Source: JADHLJ01 sp038116915
GTDB lineage: Bacteria; Pseudomonadota; Alphaproteobacteria; Thalassobaculales; Thalassobaculaceae
NCBI GenBank assembly: GCA_038116915.1
Contig: JAYOEU010000001.1
Location: 107,431-171,430, forward strand
Direction of reading: 5' to 3'
DNA: 64,000 nucleotides
Shown here: positions 40,841 to 49,874 of the stretch, one piece after another
Layout of the letters: the number at the start of each line of letters is the position of its first letter
Position numbering within the stretch: position 1 is the stretch's first letter
The notes under the pieces: model-generated
What the model was told of the DNA's origin: nothing
The model's database searches: none
What the model saw: the letters and a program-made list of their open reading frames with translations, nothing else
Program-made: the position numbers and the translations under genes

Positions 40841-41593
40841 TCAGCCGCGCCGCTCGATATAGCGGGCGAGGTCCGGCGACAGGCCCCGGGTCGGCTTGGC
40901 CGGCGGGCGCGCCTGGCTGCCTTTGGTGGCCTTGGCCGGGCCGAGATCGATCAGCATCTCGGCGAGCCGTACCGCGCAGGAAACGCCGTCGAGCACCGGG
41001 ACCGGGATCTCATGCGCCACCTCGCGGGCGAGACCGGCGATCGGCCCGCCGCCCATGATCACCGCCTCGGCGCCGTCCTCCTCGATCGTCCGGTGGCAGA
41101 GCTCGACAAGCAGACGGCCGGTTTCGGCGCGGGCATTGGAGATATGGCTGACCGGAACATTCAACGCCCTTACCGCCGCAAGCCGGCCGTCGAGACCGTG
41201 TTCGGCGGCGCATTCTGCGAACCAGACGCCAAGGCGCTGGGTGACCGCGAGAATCGAATAGCGGCGCGCCAGAACATGCGCGGTCAGGAACGCGGACTCG
41301 GCGATGCCGACGACCGGAATCTCCATCATCTCCTTGGCGCCGGAGAGGCCGGGATCGCCGAAGGCGGCGACGATGGCGGCGTCAAAGCCGCTCGCGCGCC
41401 GCGCCAGCACGTCCAGCACCGCATGCCCGGCGATCGCCGCCTCGGCCCGGTTCTCGATATATTCGGCTCCGAACGCGGCGGTTTCCGGGTGAATTTCGGT
41501 GCCCTCGCGCGCCGACAGCCGGGCTTCCACCGCCATCAGGTCGGTCACCGCCTGAGTGATGTTCGGATTGATCAGCAGGATCCTGCGGGCCAT
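40841..41593 (-). CDS. Asp/Glu/hydantoin racemase-fold protein without catalytic cysteines
   Basis: A 250-residue member of the Asp/Glu racemase superfamily, closest to HyuE hydantoin racemases by its start (RILLINPNITQAVTDLM) and IPVVGIAESAF segment. The two cysteines that move the proton in racemases are both replaced: A77 in IVAAFGDPGL (HyuE has ACF) and G182 in VIMGGGPIAGL (HyuE has LGCAGM). Racemisation by the usual mechanism is therefore unlikely. It lies four bases after the DEAD helicase gene and just before the MetE-like gene. Confidence 0.82.
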   Translation of the reverse strand: MARRILLINPNITQAVTDLMAVEARLSAREGTEIHPETAAFGAEYIENRAEAAIAGHAVLDVLARRASGFDAAIVAAFGDPGLSGAKEMMEIPVVGIAESAFLTAHVLARRYSILAVTQRLGVWFAECAAEHGLDGRLAAVRALNVPVSHISNARAETGRLLVELCHRTIEEDGAEAVIMGGGPIAGLAREVAHEIPVPVLDGVSCAVRLAEMLIDLGPAKATKGSQARPPAKPTRGLSPDLARYIERRG

Positions 41594-41597
41594 CGGC

Positions 41598-43568
41598 TTA
41601 TCCTCGCGGCGATTTTGATCGGTTCTTCGGGGCCGCCTCGGCCATCAGTTTACGGAGCTTTGCCTTTTTGTTGAGCTTCTTCTTTTTCGGCTTATCCGGA
41701 CCACGCCCGCCGCCGCCGCCGGCCTTGCGGGCGAAGGAGCGCCTGGTCAGCGGTTTGTCGTCGCGGGCCGGCCGCTCTTCCGGCGCCAGCGCCTTTTCCC
41801 GGACGATCGCCGGCTCGCGGGGAGTCTCGGCCACAACCGGAACCGGGGTCGGAGCAGGGGCCGGAGCCGGAGCAGGGGCTGGAGGGGCTGCCGCCGTCTC
41901 GGGCTTCGGGGCCGGACGGGTCTCAGAGCGCTTCCTGTCGCTCGCGCGGTGGCGCGGCTTGCGCTCCGGTTCGCCAGGCGGCTGGTCCAGGCGGGTCACG
42001 GTGATCGAGTTTTCAAGCTTGCGGCTTGGTCCGATGGTCTCAAGGAAGCGGTCGGCGGAGGCCGCCGCAAGCTCCACGAAGGTTTCGTTCCGCTGGATCT
42101 TGATGGCGCCGATTTCCCCCTTGGTCAGCTTGCCGAACCGGCACATCATCGGCAGCAGCCAGCGCGGCTCGGCATTGCGCTCGCGGCCGATCGACAGACG
42201 GAACCAGACCCCGTCCTCGAAATCCTGACGCTGCTTGCGTTTAGCGGGTTCGGGCGCCGCGTCGAGCAGTTCCTCCGGCGCGGCGAGGCCCGCCATGTGC
42301 CGGCGCAGAAACGCCACCGCGACCCGCTCGGCGTCATGGCGCGCCAGAAGATCCTTGGCGAAAACCCTCTCTTCCTCGGAAATCTCGCCACCCAGCGACG
42401 CGTCCTCAAGGATGCGCTCGCGGTCGCGCTGGTTGATCTCGTCGGCGGAGGGTGGCTTGCCCCAATGGGCGGCGATGTTGGCTCCGGTCAGCAGCCTTTC
42501 GACATGGCGGCGGCGGTGATGCGGGACGATCAGGGTGCTGACGCCCTTGCGTCCGGCCCGACCGGTGCGCCCGCTGCGGTGCAGGAGGGATTCCTGGTTC
42601 TTCGGCAGATCCGCGTGGATCACCAGTTCCAGATTCGGAAGATCGATGCCGCGCGCCGCGACATCGGTCGCGATACAGACCCGCGCCCGACCGTCCCGAA
42701 GCGATTGCAGGGCATGGGTGCGCTCGTTCTGGCTGAGCTCGCCCGACAGCGCGACCACCGAAAAGCCGCGGTTGGTGAACCGGCTGGTCATGTGGTTGAC
42801 GGTGGCGCGGGTTCCGCAGAAGACGATCGCCGAGCGCGCATCGGTGTGGCGCAGGATATTGATGATCGCGTTCTCGCGGTCGTTCGGCGCCGCCACGAGG
42901 GCCCGGTATTCGATGTCGTGATGCTGCTCGCGTTCCGCGTTGGTGGTGATCCGCTCGGCATCTTTCTGGTAGCGCTTGGCGAGGCCGATGATCTGGTTGG
43001 GCACGGTCGCGGAAAACATCAGGGTGCGGCGGTCGGCTGGCGCGGCCTCGAGAATGAATTCCAGATCCTCGCGAAAGCCGAGATCCAGCATCTCGTCGGC
43101 CTCGTCGAGCACCACGGCCTTCAAGGCGCCGATGTCGAGGGAGCCGCGCTCGATATGATCGCGCAGACGGCCCGGCGTGCCGACGACGATATCGGCGCCG
43201 CGCTCCAGCGCCCGGCGTTCGGTCCGCATGTCCATGCCACCGACGCAGGAGGCCAGCGCCGCGCCGGTCATCTCGTAAAGCCATTCAAGCTCCCGCCGGA
43301 CCTGGAGGGCGAGCTCGCGGGTCGGCGCGACGACCAGCGCGGACGGGGTGCCGGCATCGGCGAACCGGCCGTCGCCGTCGAGCAGGGTCGGCGCCAGCGC
43401 GATGCCGAACGCAACCGTCTTTCCGGAGCCGGTCTGGGCCGAGACCAGAAGATCCCTGCCGGCGAGGCCGGGGCCCAGGATCGCCTGTTGAACCGGGGTC
43501 AAATGGCTGTACTCGCGTTTGTTCAACGCCTGGCCGAGCGCGGGTACCACGCCTTCGAATTCTGTCAT
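41598..43568 (-). CDS. DEAD-box ATP-dependent RNA helicase (DeaD/DbpA type)
   Basis: A 656-residue RNA helicase. The Q motif includes LTPVQQAIL. Walker A AQTGSGKT is at residues 44-51. PTRELALQ, LDEADEMLDLGF, SAT and HRSGRTGRAGRKG follow. A DbpA-type RNA-binding domain (about 460-540: RWLLPMMCRFGKLTKGEIGA) comes next, then a Pro/Ala-rich and Lys-rich tail ending KKKKLNKKAKLRKLM. Such enzymes act in ribosome assembly and RNA turnover. ATG 43568 is preferred to an upstream GTG at 43589. Confidence 0.92.
   Translation of the reverse strand: MTEFEGVVPALGQALNKREYSHLTPVQQAILGPGLAGRDLLVSAQTGSGKTVAFGIALAPTLLDGDGRFADAGTPSALVVAPTRELALQVRRELEWLYEMTGAALASCVGGMDMRTERRALERGADIVVGTPGRLRDHIERGSLDIGALKAVVLDEADEMLDLGFREDLEFILEAAPADRRTLMFSATVPNQIIGLAKRYQKDAERITTNAEREQHHDIEYRALVAAPNDRENAIINILRHTDARSAIVFCGTRATVNHMTSRFTNRGFSVVALSGELSQNERTHALQSLRDGRARVCIATDVAARGIDLPNLELVIHADLPKNQESLLHRSGRTGRAGRKGVSTLIVPHHRRRHVERLLTGANIAAHWGKPPSADEINQRDRERILEDASLGGEISEEERVFAKDLLARHDAERVAVAFLRRHMAGLAAPEELLDAAPEPAKRKQRQDFEDGVWFRLSIGRERNAEPRWLLPMMCRFGKLTKGEIGAIKIQRNETFVELAAASADRFLETIGPSRKLENSITVTRLDQPPGEPERKPRHRASDRKRSETRPAPKPETAAAPPAPAPAPAPAPTPVPVVAETPREPAIVREKALAPEERPARDDKPLTRRSFARKAGGGGGRGPDKPKKKKLNKKAKLRKLMAEAAPKNRSKSPRG
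41838..41890. repeat. Low-complexity Pro/Ala coding repeat
   Basis: A short GC-rich stretch of degenerate GGAGCCGGAGCAGG-type units inside the helicase gene. On the minus strand it encodes alternating Ala-Pro dipeptides in the flexible tail. Confidence 0.6.
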
Positions 43569-43711
43569 CTTGATGCTTTCGGGGACCACTTTCTCGCGCC
43601 TGCTGTCCGGGCGCTGACCGCCGCGCCTGATCGCGCGGCGTGCCGTTCGTCGACGGGGCGCAACCTATGTCAATTCACCCGATTTGTACAGCGGTTGAGA
43701 GACCCCGTGGG

Positions 43712-44413
43712 TCAGTCCCCGGACGAATTCCGCGCCATCATGAAGGCCACGATCTCCAGGTCAATCGGCTCATCGATGTCCCATGACCGCTCCAACGACA
43801 TCACGTGAACCGCCGTGTCCGGGGCGAAGAGGATCGGACCCGCCATGAAGGCGGCGCGCGACCATGCGTAGATCGAGGCGTTCATGTCGAACGTCTCCGG
43901 CGCTCCCTGACGGCCGGTGATTTCCTCGGCCGGAGGCTTGCTGAGCGTCCACTGTCCGTTGGCGTTCCGTTCGATCTGGTTGAAATAGGGTGACCGGCGG
44001 GCCGGCATCGCGGTCAGCACATTGCCGTGCCCATGACGCTCGATCAGATCCACGCAGGCCTGGATGTCGGCGGGCCGGCGCAAGGGGGAGGTGGCGTCCA
44101 GATCGACCATGGTCCGGAAGACATGGCCGGTTTCCTTCTCAACGGTCTCGACGGCGTGCCGCATGACCGGGGTCTTGCTCGCCGTGTCGACCGCCAGACG
44201 GGCCGGGCGCCGGACCTTGAGGACCGGGCCCTCGGCGGCGGCGGCCTCCAGGATCGCCTCGCTGTCACTGCTGATCGCCACGATGTCGAACAGGGCGCTG
44301 TCGAGGGCGTGGCGGACCGAATGAGCGATCAGCGGCTTGCCGTGGAGCGGGCGCAGATTCTTGCCAGGAATTCCCTTGGAACCGCCCCGCGCGCAGATGG
44401 TGCAAATTCTCAT
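43712..44413 (-). CDS. legF: CMP-legionaminate synthetase-like cytidylyltransferase
   Basis: A 233-residue acylneuraminate cytidylyltransferase. The nucleotide motif is ICARGGSKGIPGKNL at the N-terminus; the central VDLDATSPLRRPADIQ and NQIERN segments are typical of the NeuA/LegF/PseF group. It would activate the nonulosonic acid with CTP. It is the last gene of a tightly packed minus-strand run (legB, legC, legG, legI, ptmF-like, legF) and overlaps the preceding gene by four bases. Legionaminic specificity comes from the neighbours, not from this sequence alone. Confidence 0.82.
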   Translation of the reverse strand: MRICTICARGGSKGIPGKNLRPLHGKPLIAHSVRHALDSALFDIVAISSDSEAILEAAAAEGPVLKVRRPARLAVDTASKTPVMRHAVETVEKETGHVFRTMVDLDATSPLRRPADIQACVDLIERHGHGNVLTAMPARRSPYFNQIERNANGQWTLSKPPAEEITGRQGAPETFDMNASIYAWSRAAFMAGPILFAPDTAVHVMSLERSWDIDEPIDLEIVAFMMARNSSGD

Positions 44414-45321
44414 GGGCGCCGCCCCTTTGACTCGATGCGCTTGATGAGTGCATCGACCTGGCCGGCCTCATCCGCCGCGGGCAGGGCGCCGGTTCCGTCG
44501 AGAGCCGATTGGTGGAGCCGGTGTGTCAGGGCATCGCCGGCGACATCGTCCTCATCAATGCAGACCCCGTCCCGTATCAGTGTATGGCTCCGGAAATCCA
44601 GGACATAGGAATGCTCCGTCGTCACCACCACGCAGTCGCGGCGAAGCGGCCGAAACAGGTAGTTGATCTGGAGGCTCGCCATCGGACACCGTTCGAAAGC
44701 GGCAAGGATGGCCCAGCTGTCATCGGCCTTGATCCCGAGCCCGCCATGGGTGCCGCCGATGGCTTCGAGCTCGCTACATCCGCCGAAAAGCCACAGCGCG
44801 TAGTCGAGTTCGTGGCTAAGATCATGGAGGACCCCACCGCCCTTGGCGCGGTCGCCGGAGTAGGTGTCCCTATAGTCGCGGCCGGGCCGCCAGTCGGGCA
44901 GGTACTGGCCGCAATAGATCTGCGCGGACACCAGGGTCTGTCCCGCAAGCTCCTCACGGAGCCGCCGCAAGCCGGAATGCATCCGCAGCGGATAGCCTAC
45001 ATGCAGATCGTCGAAACCAGTTAGGGCGGTGTCGTCGCACGCGCCGAACAAGGGCTTTTCGACAAGGATTTTGGCGTTGCAGCCGCAGGCGGCGAGCTCG
45101 GCCAGAACCCTGGCGTGGTCGGCGGTCTCCGTCCCGACGACGACATAGCCGGGTTGGATCGAGGAAACCGCCTCGGCGATTGACGTGAAGGTTCCCGGTG
45201 CGGGACGGCGGCTGACGATGGAAACCGCGAGACCCTTTTGCGTAAGGACCCGCGCGTGACGCTGTCCGGCGGAACCGTTTCCGATCACCAGGGCGGTCCG
45301 GGCTTTTTCAGAGGTTCTCAT
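44410..45321 (-). CDS. Gfo/Idh/MocA-type oxidoreductase (PtmF-like) of the sugar island
   Basis: A 303-residue Rossmann protein: ALVIGNGSAGQRHARVLTQK, and a normal EKP motif in ILVEKPLFG (about residue 95). The active-site helix is GGGVLHDLSHELDYALWLFG. Similar proteins (PtmF) occur in flagellin legionaminic acid clusters, where they are placed in supply of the starting amino sugar. Start 45321 gives a 14-base overlap with the NeuB-like gene, consistent with coupled translation. The exact reaction is inferred. Confidence 0.75.
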   Translation of the reverse strand: MRTSEKARTALVIGNGSAGQRHARVLTQKGLAVSIVSRRPAPGTFTSIAEAVSSIQPGYVVVGTETADHARVLAELAACGCNAKILVEKPLFGACDDTALTGFDDLHVGYPLRMHSGLRRLREELAGQTLVSAQIYCGQYLPDWRPGRDYRDTYSGDRAKGGGVLHDLSHELDYALWLFGGCSELEAIGGTHGGLGIKADDSWAILAAFERCPMASLQINYLFRPLRRDCVVVTTEHSYVLDFRSHTLIRDGVCIDEDDVAGDALTHRLHQSALDGTGALPAADEAGQVDALIKRIESKGRRP

Positions 45322-46396
45322 CGATCCGCTCATCCACCTGGTAGGCGCGGCTCGCCGGCCGGCCAAGAAGCCGCCAATAGTCGACCGGTGTCATGCCGTC
45401 TCCGGGGCGTTTGATTGTCAGGTTGGTCTCGGAAAACACCTCGCCGGACTGGATTGCTCTCGCGGCGACCAGACTTTTTCGGGCAACGTTCCGCGTGGCG
45501 GCCTCCGTTTTTTGAAGCGTCTTGACCGGGGTGCCGAGGGCGATGGTCGCGGCGCGGATCCCGGCGATCATTTCGGCCAGCGCTGGCGGTTCCAGCGAGG
45601 CCTTGTGGTCCGGACCGTCCATGCCTCGGTCCAGCGTGAAATGCTTTTCGATCGCCGCCGCGCCGAGCGCGGCCGCCGCGATCGCCACGGCGATGCCCTC
45701 GGTATGGTCGGAATAGCCGACGCGGATCCCGAACCGCTCGCGCATGGTTGCCATCGCGCGCAGGTTCACCGCGTCGAGCGGGGCGGGATAGTCGCTCACC
45801 GCGTGCAGCAGGATAACCTGTCGCTCAAGGGCGGCCTTCGCCGCATCCGATCCGGCCGCAGCAAGGAACAGGTCGGCATCGGGTGGTGCTAGCTGGTCGC
45901 CGTATCCCTGGGCATGAGCAATCACCCCGAGCGCCAGCGCGATCTCATCCATCTCGGCCATGCCCGTGGAGACGATCAGCGGCAATCCGCTTCGTGCCGC
46001 GTTCCAGAGCAACGGGGCATTGGTCAATTCTCCGGACCCAAGCTTCAGCCGGCCGACGCCGAGATCCTTGACCAGCATGTCCAGGCTGGGCTGATCAAAG
46101 GGCGTGCACAGAAATTCGATCCCGCTGGCGCGGCAGTGCTCGGCCAAGGACCTGAACTCCTCTGGCGAAAGTGTCAGCCCTTTCAGCATCTCCAATTGAG
46201 AGCGCGAGTTCGGATCATTGCGGTCCTGATAGTCGGCCTTGGCGGCGTCGGCGGTCACCAGATGCTCCGGTGAGAATGCCTGAAATTTCACGGCATCGGC
46301 ACCGGCGGCGATCGCCGCATCGACAAGGCGCAAGGCGAGATCGAGCCGGCCGTTATGGTTCACGCCGGCTTCGGCAATGATGTAGACCTCAGGCAT
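45308..46396 (-). CDS. legI: N-acetylneuraminate/legionaminate synthase family
   Basis: A 362-residue NeuB-type enzyme that condenses phosphoenolpyruvate with a 6-carbon amino sugar to a 9-carbon nonulosonic acid. Family segments are YIIAEAGVNHNG (residues 5-16), GADAVKFQAF, CTPFDQPSLDML, GSGELTNAPLL and DHTEGI. The C-terminal SAF/antifreeze-like domain (about 295-355) is present. ATG 46396 is chosen at the conserved start; it overlaps legG by eight bases. Legionaminic and not sialic specificity is inferred from LegB/LegC neighbours. Confidence 0.86.
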   Translation of the reverse strand: MPEVYIIAEAGVNHNGRLDLALRLVDAAIAAGADAVKFQAFSPEHLVTADAAKADYQDRNDPNSRSQLEMLKGLTLSPEEFRSLAEHCRASGIEFLCTPFDQPSLDMLVKDLGVGRLKLGSGELTNAPLLWNAARSGLPLIVSTGMAEMDEIALALGVIAHAQGYGDQLAPPDADLFLAAAGSDAAKAALERQVILLHAVSDYPAPLDAVNLRAMATMRERFGIRVGYSDHTEGIAVAIAAAALGAAAIEKHFTLDRGMDGPDHKASLEPPALAEMIAGIRAATIALGTPVKTLQKTEAATRNVARKSLVAARAIQSGEVFSETNLTIKRPGDGMTPVDYWRLLGRPASRAYQVDERIDENL

Positions 46397-47558
46397 GCGG
46401 CCCACCGCCATCGAAGAACCGTTTGGCACACAAGGACTGAAAATCGTCGATGCGGTCCAACACCGCCATGATGTGTCCGGCGGTTTGCCCGTCACCGTAG
46501 GGATTGACCGTCGATTGTCTTCCCCTCGTCAACGCTTGGCTGATGCCATACAGGATTGCGCTCGGCTCGGCGTCCGTGTCGATCACCGAGGATGCGCGAA
46601 GCCGGCCGTCCTGGCGGTGACCGATATTGACGGTCGGCACGCCGAAGGAAGGCGCCTCGTAGAGCCCGCTGGAGGAATTGCCGACCACGGCCGCCGATCG
46701 GCTCATGCAGGACAGGTAAAGTTCCCGGCCAAGCGATGCGCGCGCCACCGCATTCGGGCGCCCCTCGGCGAAGGCCAAGGTCGCCGCCGCCGCCGCTCTT
46801 CCGCCGGCATCGGCGTTCGGCAGGGTCAGGATCAGCCCGATTTCGGGCCCGAGGCGATCGAGTGCGCCAAACAGCGCCTCCAGCTCATTGGCATCCCGTG
46901 CAAGCGGCGAGGTGTCCGGATGCATGGTGATCAGCAGGGTCTGTGCGCGCCAGGACCAGTCCAGCCTCCGCTCAATCTCCGTCAGGGGCAGAGCCTCGAA
47001 TGTCCGGATCGCATCCAGGGCGGGGCTGCCGGTCATATGGATGCGGGCCGGGTCCTCGCCCAGTCGCGCGAGCCGGTCAGCGGCTTCCCGGTTTGTCGGA
47101 AAATGCAGATGAGCCAGTTTCGAGATGGCATGCCGCATCCCATCGTCGAGCGATCCGGCGGTCACGTCGCCACCGGCGATATGGGCGAGGGGAAGACCCA
47201 GAAGATAGGCCGCCTGCGCCGCGGCGAACATCTCGTAGCGGTCGCCGAGGACGAAGACCAGGTCCGGCGGATTGTCCCGCCAGAGATCGGAGAACCCGAT
47301 AACGCCGAGGCCGCAGGCTTTTGCCACCGCCGCCCGGGAATCCCCGGTCTGCAAGGTTTCGACGCGGCCGGAAATCGGAATCCCCAGCGCCTCGACGTGC
47401 CGGATCGTCGACCCGAACTCGGGCGCGAAATGCATTCCGGTAACGGCGATTTCAACGGCATAGTCGGGAGCTGCGTCCAGTGCCTTCAGCAACGGTTGGA
47501 AAAGGTCGAAATCGGCCCGGGCACCGGTCACGACGCAGACGCGCCGGGCCTTACTCAT
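46389..47558 (-). CDS. legG: UDP/GDP-sugar 2-epimerase (hydrolysing), NeuC/LegG type
   Basis: A 389-residue GT-B-fold epimerase that releases NDP and inverts C2 of the diacetamido sugar. Seen: VCVVTGARADFDLFQPLL, the LVFVLGDRYEMFAAA motif, AHIAGGDVTAGSLDDGMRHA, and VGNSSSGLYEAPSFGVPTVN with the GxRQ segment IGHRQDGR. These match NeuC/LegG-type hydrolysing epimerases. Coupled by 8-base overlaps to genes on both sides. Confidence 0.88.
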   Translation of the reverse strand: MSKARRVCVVTGARADFDLFQPLLKALDAAPDYAVEIAVTGMHFAPEFGSTIRHVEALGIPISGRVETLQTGDSRAAVAKACGLGVIGFSDLWRDNPPDLVFVLGDRYEMFAAAQAAYLLGLPLAHIAGGDVTAGSLDDGMRHAISKLAHLHFPTNREAADRLARLGEDPARIHMTGSPALDAIRTFEALPLTEIERRLDWSWRAQTLLITMHPDTSPLARDANELEALFGALDRLGPEIGLILTLPNADAGGRAAAAATLAFAEGRPNAVARASLGRELYLSCMSRSAAVVGNSSSGLYEAPSFGVPTVNIGHRQDGRLRASSVIDTDAEPSAILYGISQALTRGRQSTVNPYGDGQTAGHIMAVLDRIDDFQSLCAKRFFDGGGPHA

Positions 47559-48741
47559 CGGCCCAATCCGGGTCCAGGAAGGGACTGGACGGCAAGCAAA
47601 CCAATCGGTTGATCAGATCGCTTGCAACCGGCAGCGGGCCTTTCGGACAGTCCTTGAACATCGGCATCGAATGCATTCCCACCCAAGCCGGGCGTGCCAG
47701 GATTTCCGCGTCATGCGTGGCCCGCAACAGGGCATCCCGCTCTTCCGGTCCGGGAGTCAGCACCGAGACCAGCCAATGATTTCCGGCACAGTCCGGCGGG
47801 TCGGTGACGACCTCGATCCCGTCGATATCGCCGAGGCAAGCCGCATAGTTTTCGAACACCCGGCGCTTTGAGGCGAGCATCTGGTCGAGCCGGTCCAACT
47901 GACCGCAGCCCAGCGCGGCATTGAGGTTCGGCATGCGGTCGTTCGAGGCGATCGCGTCGTGCTCGAAGGCCCAGGGATGCGGTATCTTCGCTTGTGTCGT
48001 CAGATGCCGGATGCGGCCGGCGGTCGCGGCGTCATCGGTTACGATCGCGCCGCCGCCCCCCGTGGTGACCGTCTTATTGCCATTGAAGCTGAAGGCGGCG
48101 ATGCGTCCGAGCGATCCGGCGGGACGGCTCTTGTATCGGCTGCCGATCGCCTGCGCCGCGTCCTCGACGACGATCAGGCCCCATTTTTCGGCGACCCGGT
48201 TGATTTCGTCCATCCGCGCGGGATGCCCGAAGACATGCATCGGCATGACCGCACGGATCCGCCTGCCGGTCTCGGTATTGAGCGTCCCGTCCTTGTCCCG
48301 CCGTCCGACCGCGGCGAGGCGTTCCTCCAAGGCATCGGGGCAGAGGCCGAGGGTCCGGCGTTCGCTATCGACCAGGTGCGGGATGGCGCCGAGATGGCAA
48401 ACCGCGTTCAGCGTCGCGATGAATGTGAGGTCGGGCACCATGACCTCTTCGTCCCTGGCGATGCCGACAGCCTGCAGGGCCACGCGCAATGCCGCCGTGC
48501 CGTTGACGACCGCGACCGCATGGCCAACCCCGGCGAGTTCCGCTATGCGCTTTTCGAACTGGTCCACGTAGCTCCCGAGATACGAGACCCAACCGGTCTC
48601 GACGCAATCGAGGACATTGGCCTTTTCCCGGTCACCGAACCGAGGCTCGTGCAACGCGACACGCCCATTGACCGGCAGAAGGCGCCGGATCCGGTCGGCA
48701 ATGGCCGCGGCGTTGAAGGAAGAGGTCCGTGTGTCCGGCAT
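47551..48741 (-). CDS. legC: LegC-type aminotransferase
   Basis: A 396-residue DegT/DnrJ/EryC1-family PLP aminotransferase that would place the C4 amino group on the 4-keto-6-deoxy sugar. The Schiff-base lysine is in SFNGNKTVTTGGGG; PLP contacts are in VVEDAAQAIGSRYK, and the start PRFGDREKANVLDCVETGWV is typical of LegC. It begins two bases after legB stops, fitting the usual dehydratase-then-aminotransferase order. Confidence 0.87.
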   Translation of the reverse strand: MPDTRTSSFNAAAIADRIRRLLPVNGRVALHEPRFGDREKANVLDCVETGWVSYLGSYVDQFEKRIAELAGVGHAVAVVNGTAALRVALQAVGIARDEEVMVPDLTFIATLNAVCHLGAIPHLVDSERRTLGLCPDALEERLAAVGRRDKDGTLNTETGRRIRAVMPMHVFGHPARMDEINRVAEKWGLIVVEDAAQAIGSRYKSRPAGSLGRIAAFSFNGNKTVTTGGGGAIVTDDAATAGRIRHLTTQAKIPHPWAFEHDAIASNDRMPNLNAALGCGQLDRLDQMLASKRRVFENYAACLGDIDGIEVVTDPPDCAGNHWLVSVLTPGPEERDALLRATHDAEILARPAWVGMHSMPMFKDCPKGPLPVASDLINRLVCLPSSPFLDPDWADE

Positions 48742-48743
48742 GG

Positions 48744-49754
48744 TCAGACCTGATAGCCCTGGGGATAACGGGCAAGGTTCGCCGGTTCGGCAAACCAGGC
48801 CACTGTCTTGGCGATACCGCTTTTGAAACCGTCGAGGCCGCCATGCGCCGGCGCCCAGTTTAACCGTTTTGCGGCATTTTCGATGCCGGCGAATAGCCGG
48901 TCGACCTCACTGGTTTCGGGACGCAGACGCTTGGGATCCCGGGCGATCTCGACCTGCTTGCCCATGACCTCGGAAATCAGCGAGGCGACGTCGCCGACCG
49001 AGATTTCGAAGCCGGACCCGATATTGGTAACCTGGCCGATCGCGAGATCGGACGCGGCGACGGCGGCGATGCCCGCCACGGTGTCGCCGACAAAGCTGAA
49101 ATCCCGTGTCGGGGTGAGCGCCCCCAACTGGATCCTGCCGTCGCCGCGCGCCAATTGTGTGATGATGGTCGGTATCACCGCGCGCATCGACTGCCTCGGA
49201 CCATAGGTGTTGAACGGCCGCGCGACTGATACCGGCATGCCGAATGACAGGTGATAGGAGATCGCCAGCGAGTCCGCGGCGGCCTTCGAGGCGGCGTAGG
49301 GGGACTGCGGGACGATGGGATGATCCTCGGTAATCGGCACGAACCGGGCGGAGCCGTATACCTCGCTCGTCGAGGTGACGAGGACCCGCTCGGCTTCGAT
49401 CTCCCGTGCCGCCTCGAGGATGTTCAACGTCCCCTTGACGTTGGTGTCGATGTAACTTTCCGGCGCCTCGTAGGAGTAGGGGATGCCGATCAGCGCCGCG
49501 AGATGCAGAATGGTCCGGCAGTCCCGCGCCGCGTGACGGACATTGGCGCGATCGCGGACATCTCCGCGATGAATCTCCAGCCGGCTGTCGGCCGGATCCG
49601 CGATCGTGTCCAGCCAGCCATTGTGGCCGAAGGCATTGTATTGCACGAAGCCGCGCACGGAATGGCCGCTTTCCAACAGATGCTCGACCAGATGCGAGCC
49701 AATGAAGCCATCAGCGCCGGTGACGAGAACCCTGCCATCGGGTAGCGATGTCAT
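48744..49754 (-). CDS. legB: NAD-dependent 4,6-dehydratase LegB-type
   Basis: A 336-residue extended SDR. NAD motif VTGADGFIGSHLVEHLL is near the N-terminus; the active site is TSTSEVYGSARFVPI with YAASKAAAD. The FVQYNAFGHNGWLD and FNTYGPRQSMRAVIPTI segments match LegB proteins, which convert an NDP-GlcNAc to the 4-keto-6-deoxy form. ATG 49754 starts right at the core; ATGs further upstream (49769, 49820) are less likely. It is first gene of the minus-strand run and is divergent from the acetyltransferase gene. Confidence 0.86.
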   Translation of the reverse strand: MTSLPDGRVLVTGADGFIGSHLVEHLLESGHSVRGFVQYNAFGHNGWLDTIADPADSRLEIHRGDVRDRANVRHAARDCRTILHLAALIGIPYSYEAPESYIDTNVKGTLNILEAAREIEAERVLVTSTSEVYGSARFVPITEDHPIVPQSPYAASKAAADSLAISYHLSFGMPVSVARPFNTYGPRQSMRAVIPTIITQLARGDGRIQLGALTPTRDFSFVGDTVAGIAAVAASDLAIGQVTNIGSGFEISVGDVASLISEVMGKQVEIARDPKRLRPETSEVDRLFAGIENAAKRLNWAPAHGGLDGFKSGIAKTVAWFAEPANLARYPQGYQV

Positions 49755-49874
49755 GCCTGCGCCTTTCATGATTGGCGGCGGTGATTGTCCGGAAGGATAC
49801 GCACGCGCATCTTCCTTCATCGCTCATAACGGTTCAATATTTAACACAATTCCGGATTTCCGAGTGAGGCCGAT

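Noticed and set aside
43668..43673. TTGACA on the minus strand upstream of the DEAD helicase
   Set aside because: No acceptable -10 box lies 16-18 bases further, so it was not listed as a promoter.
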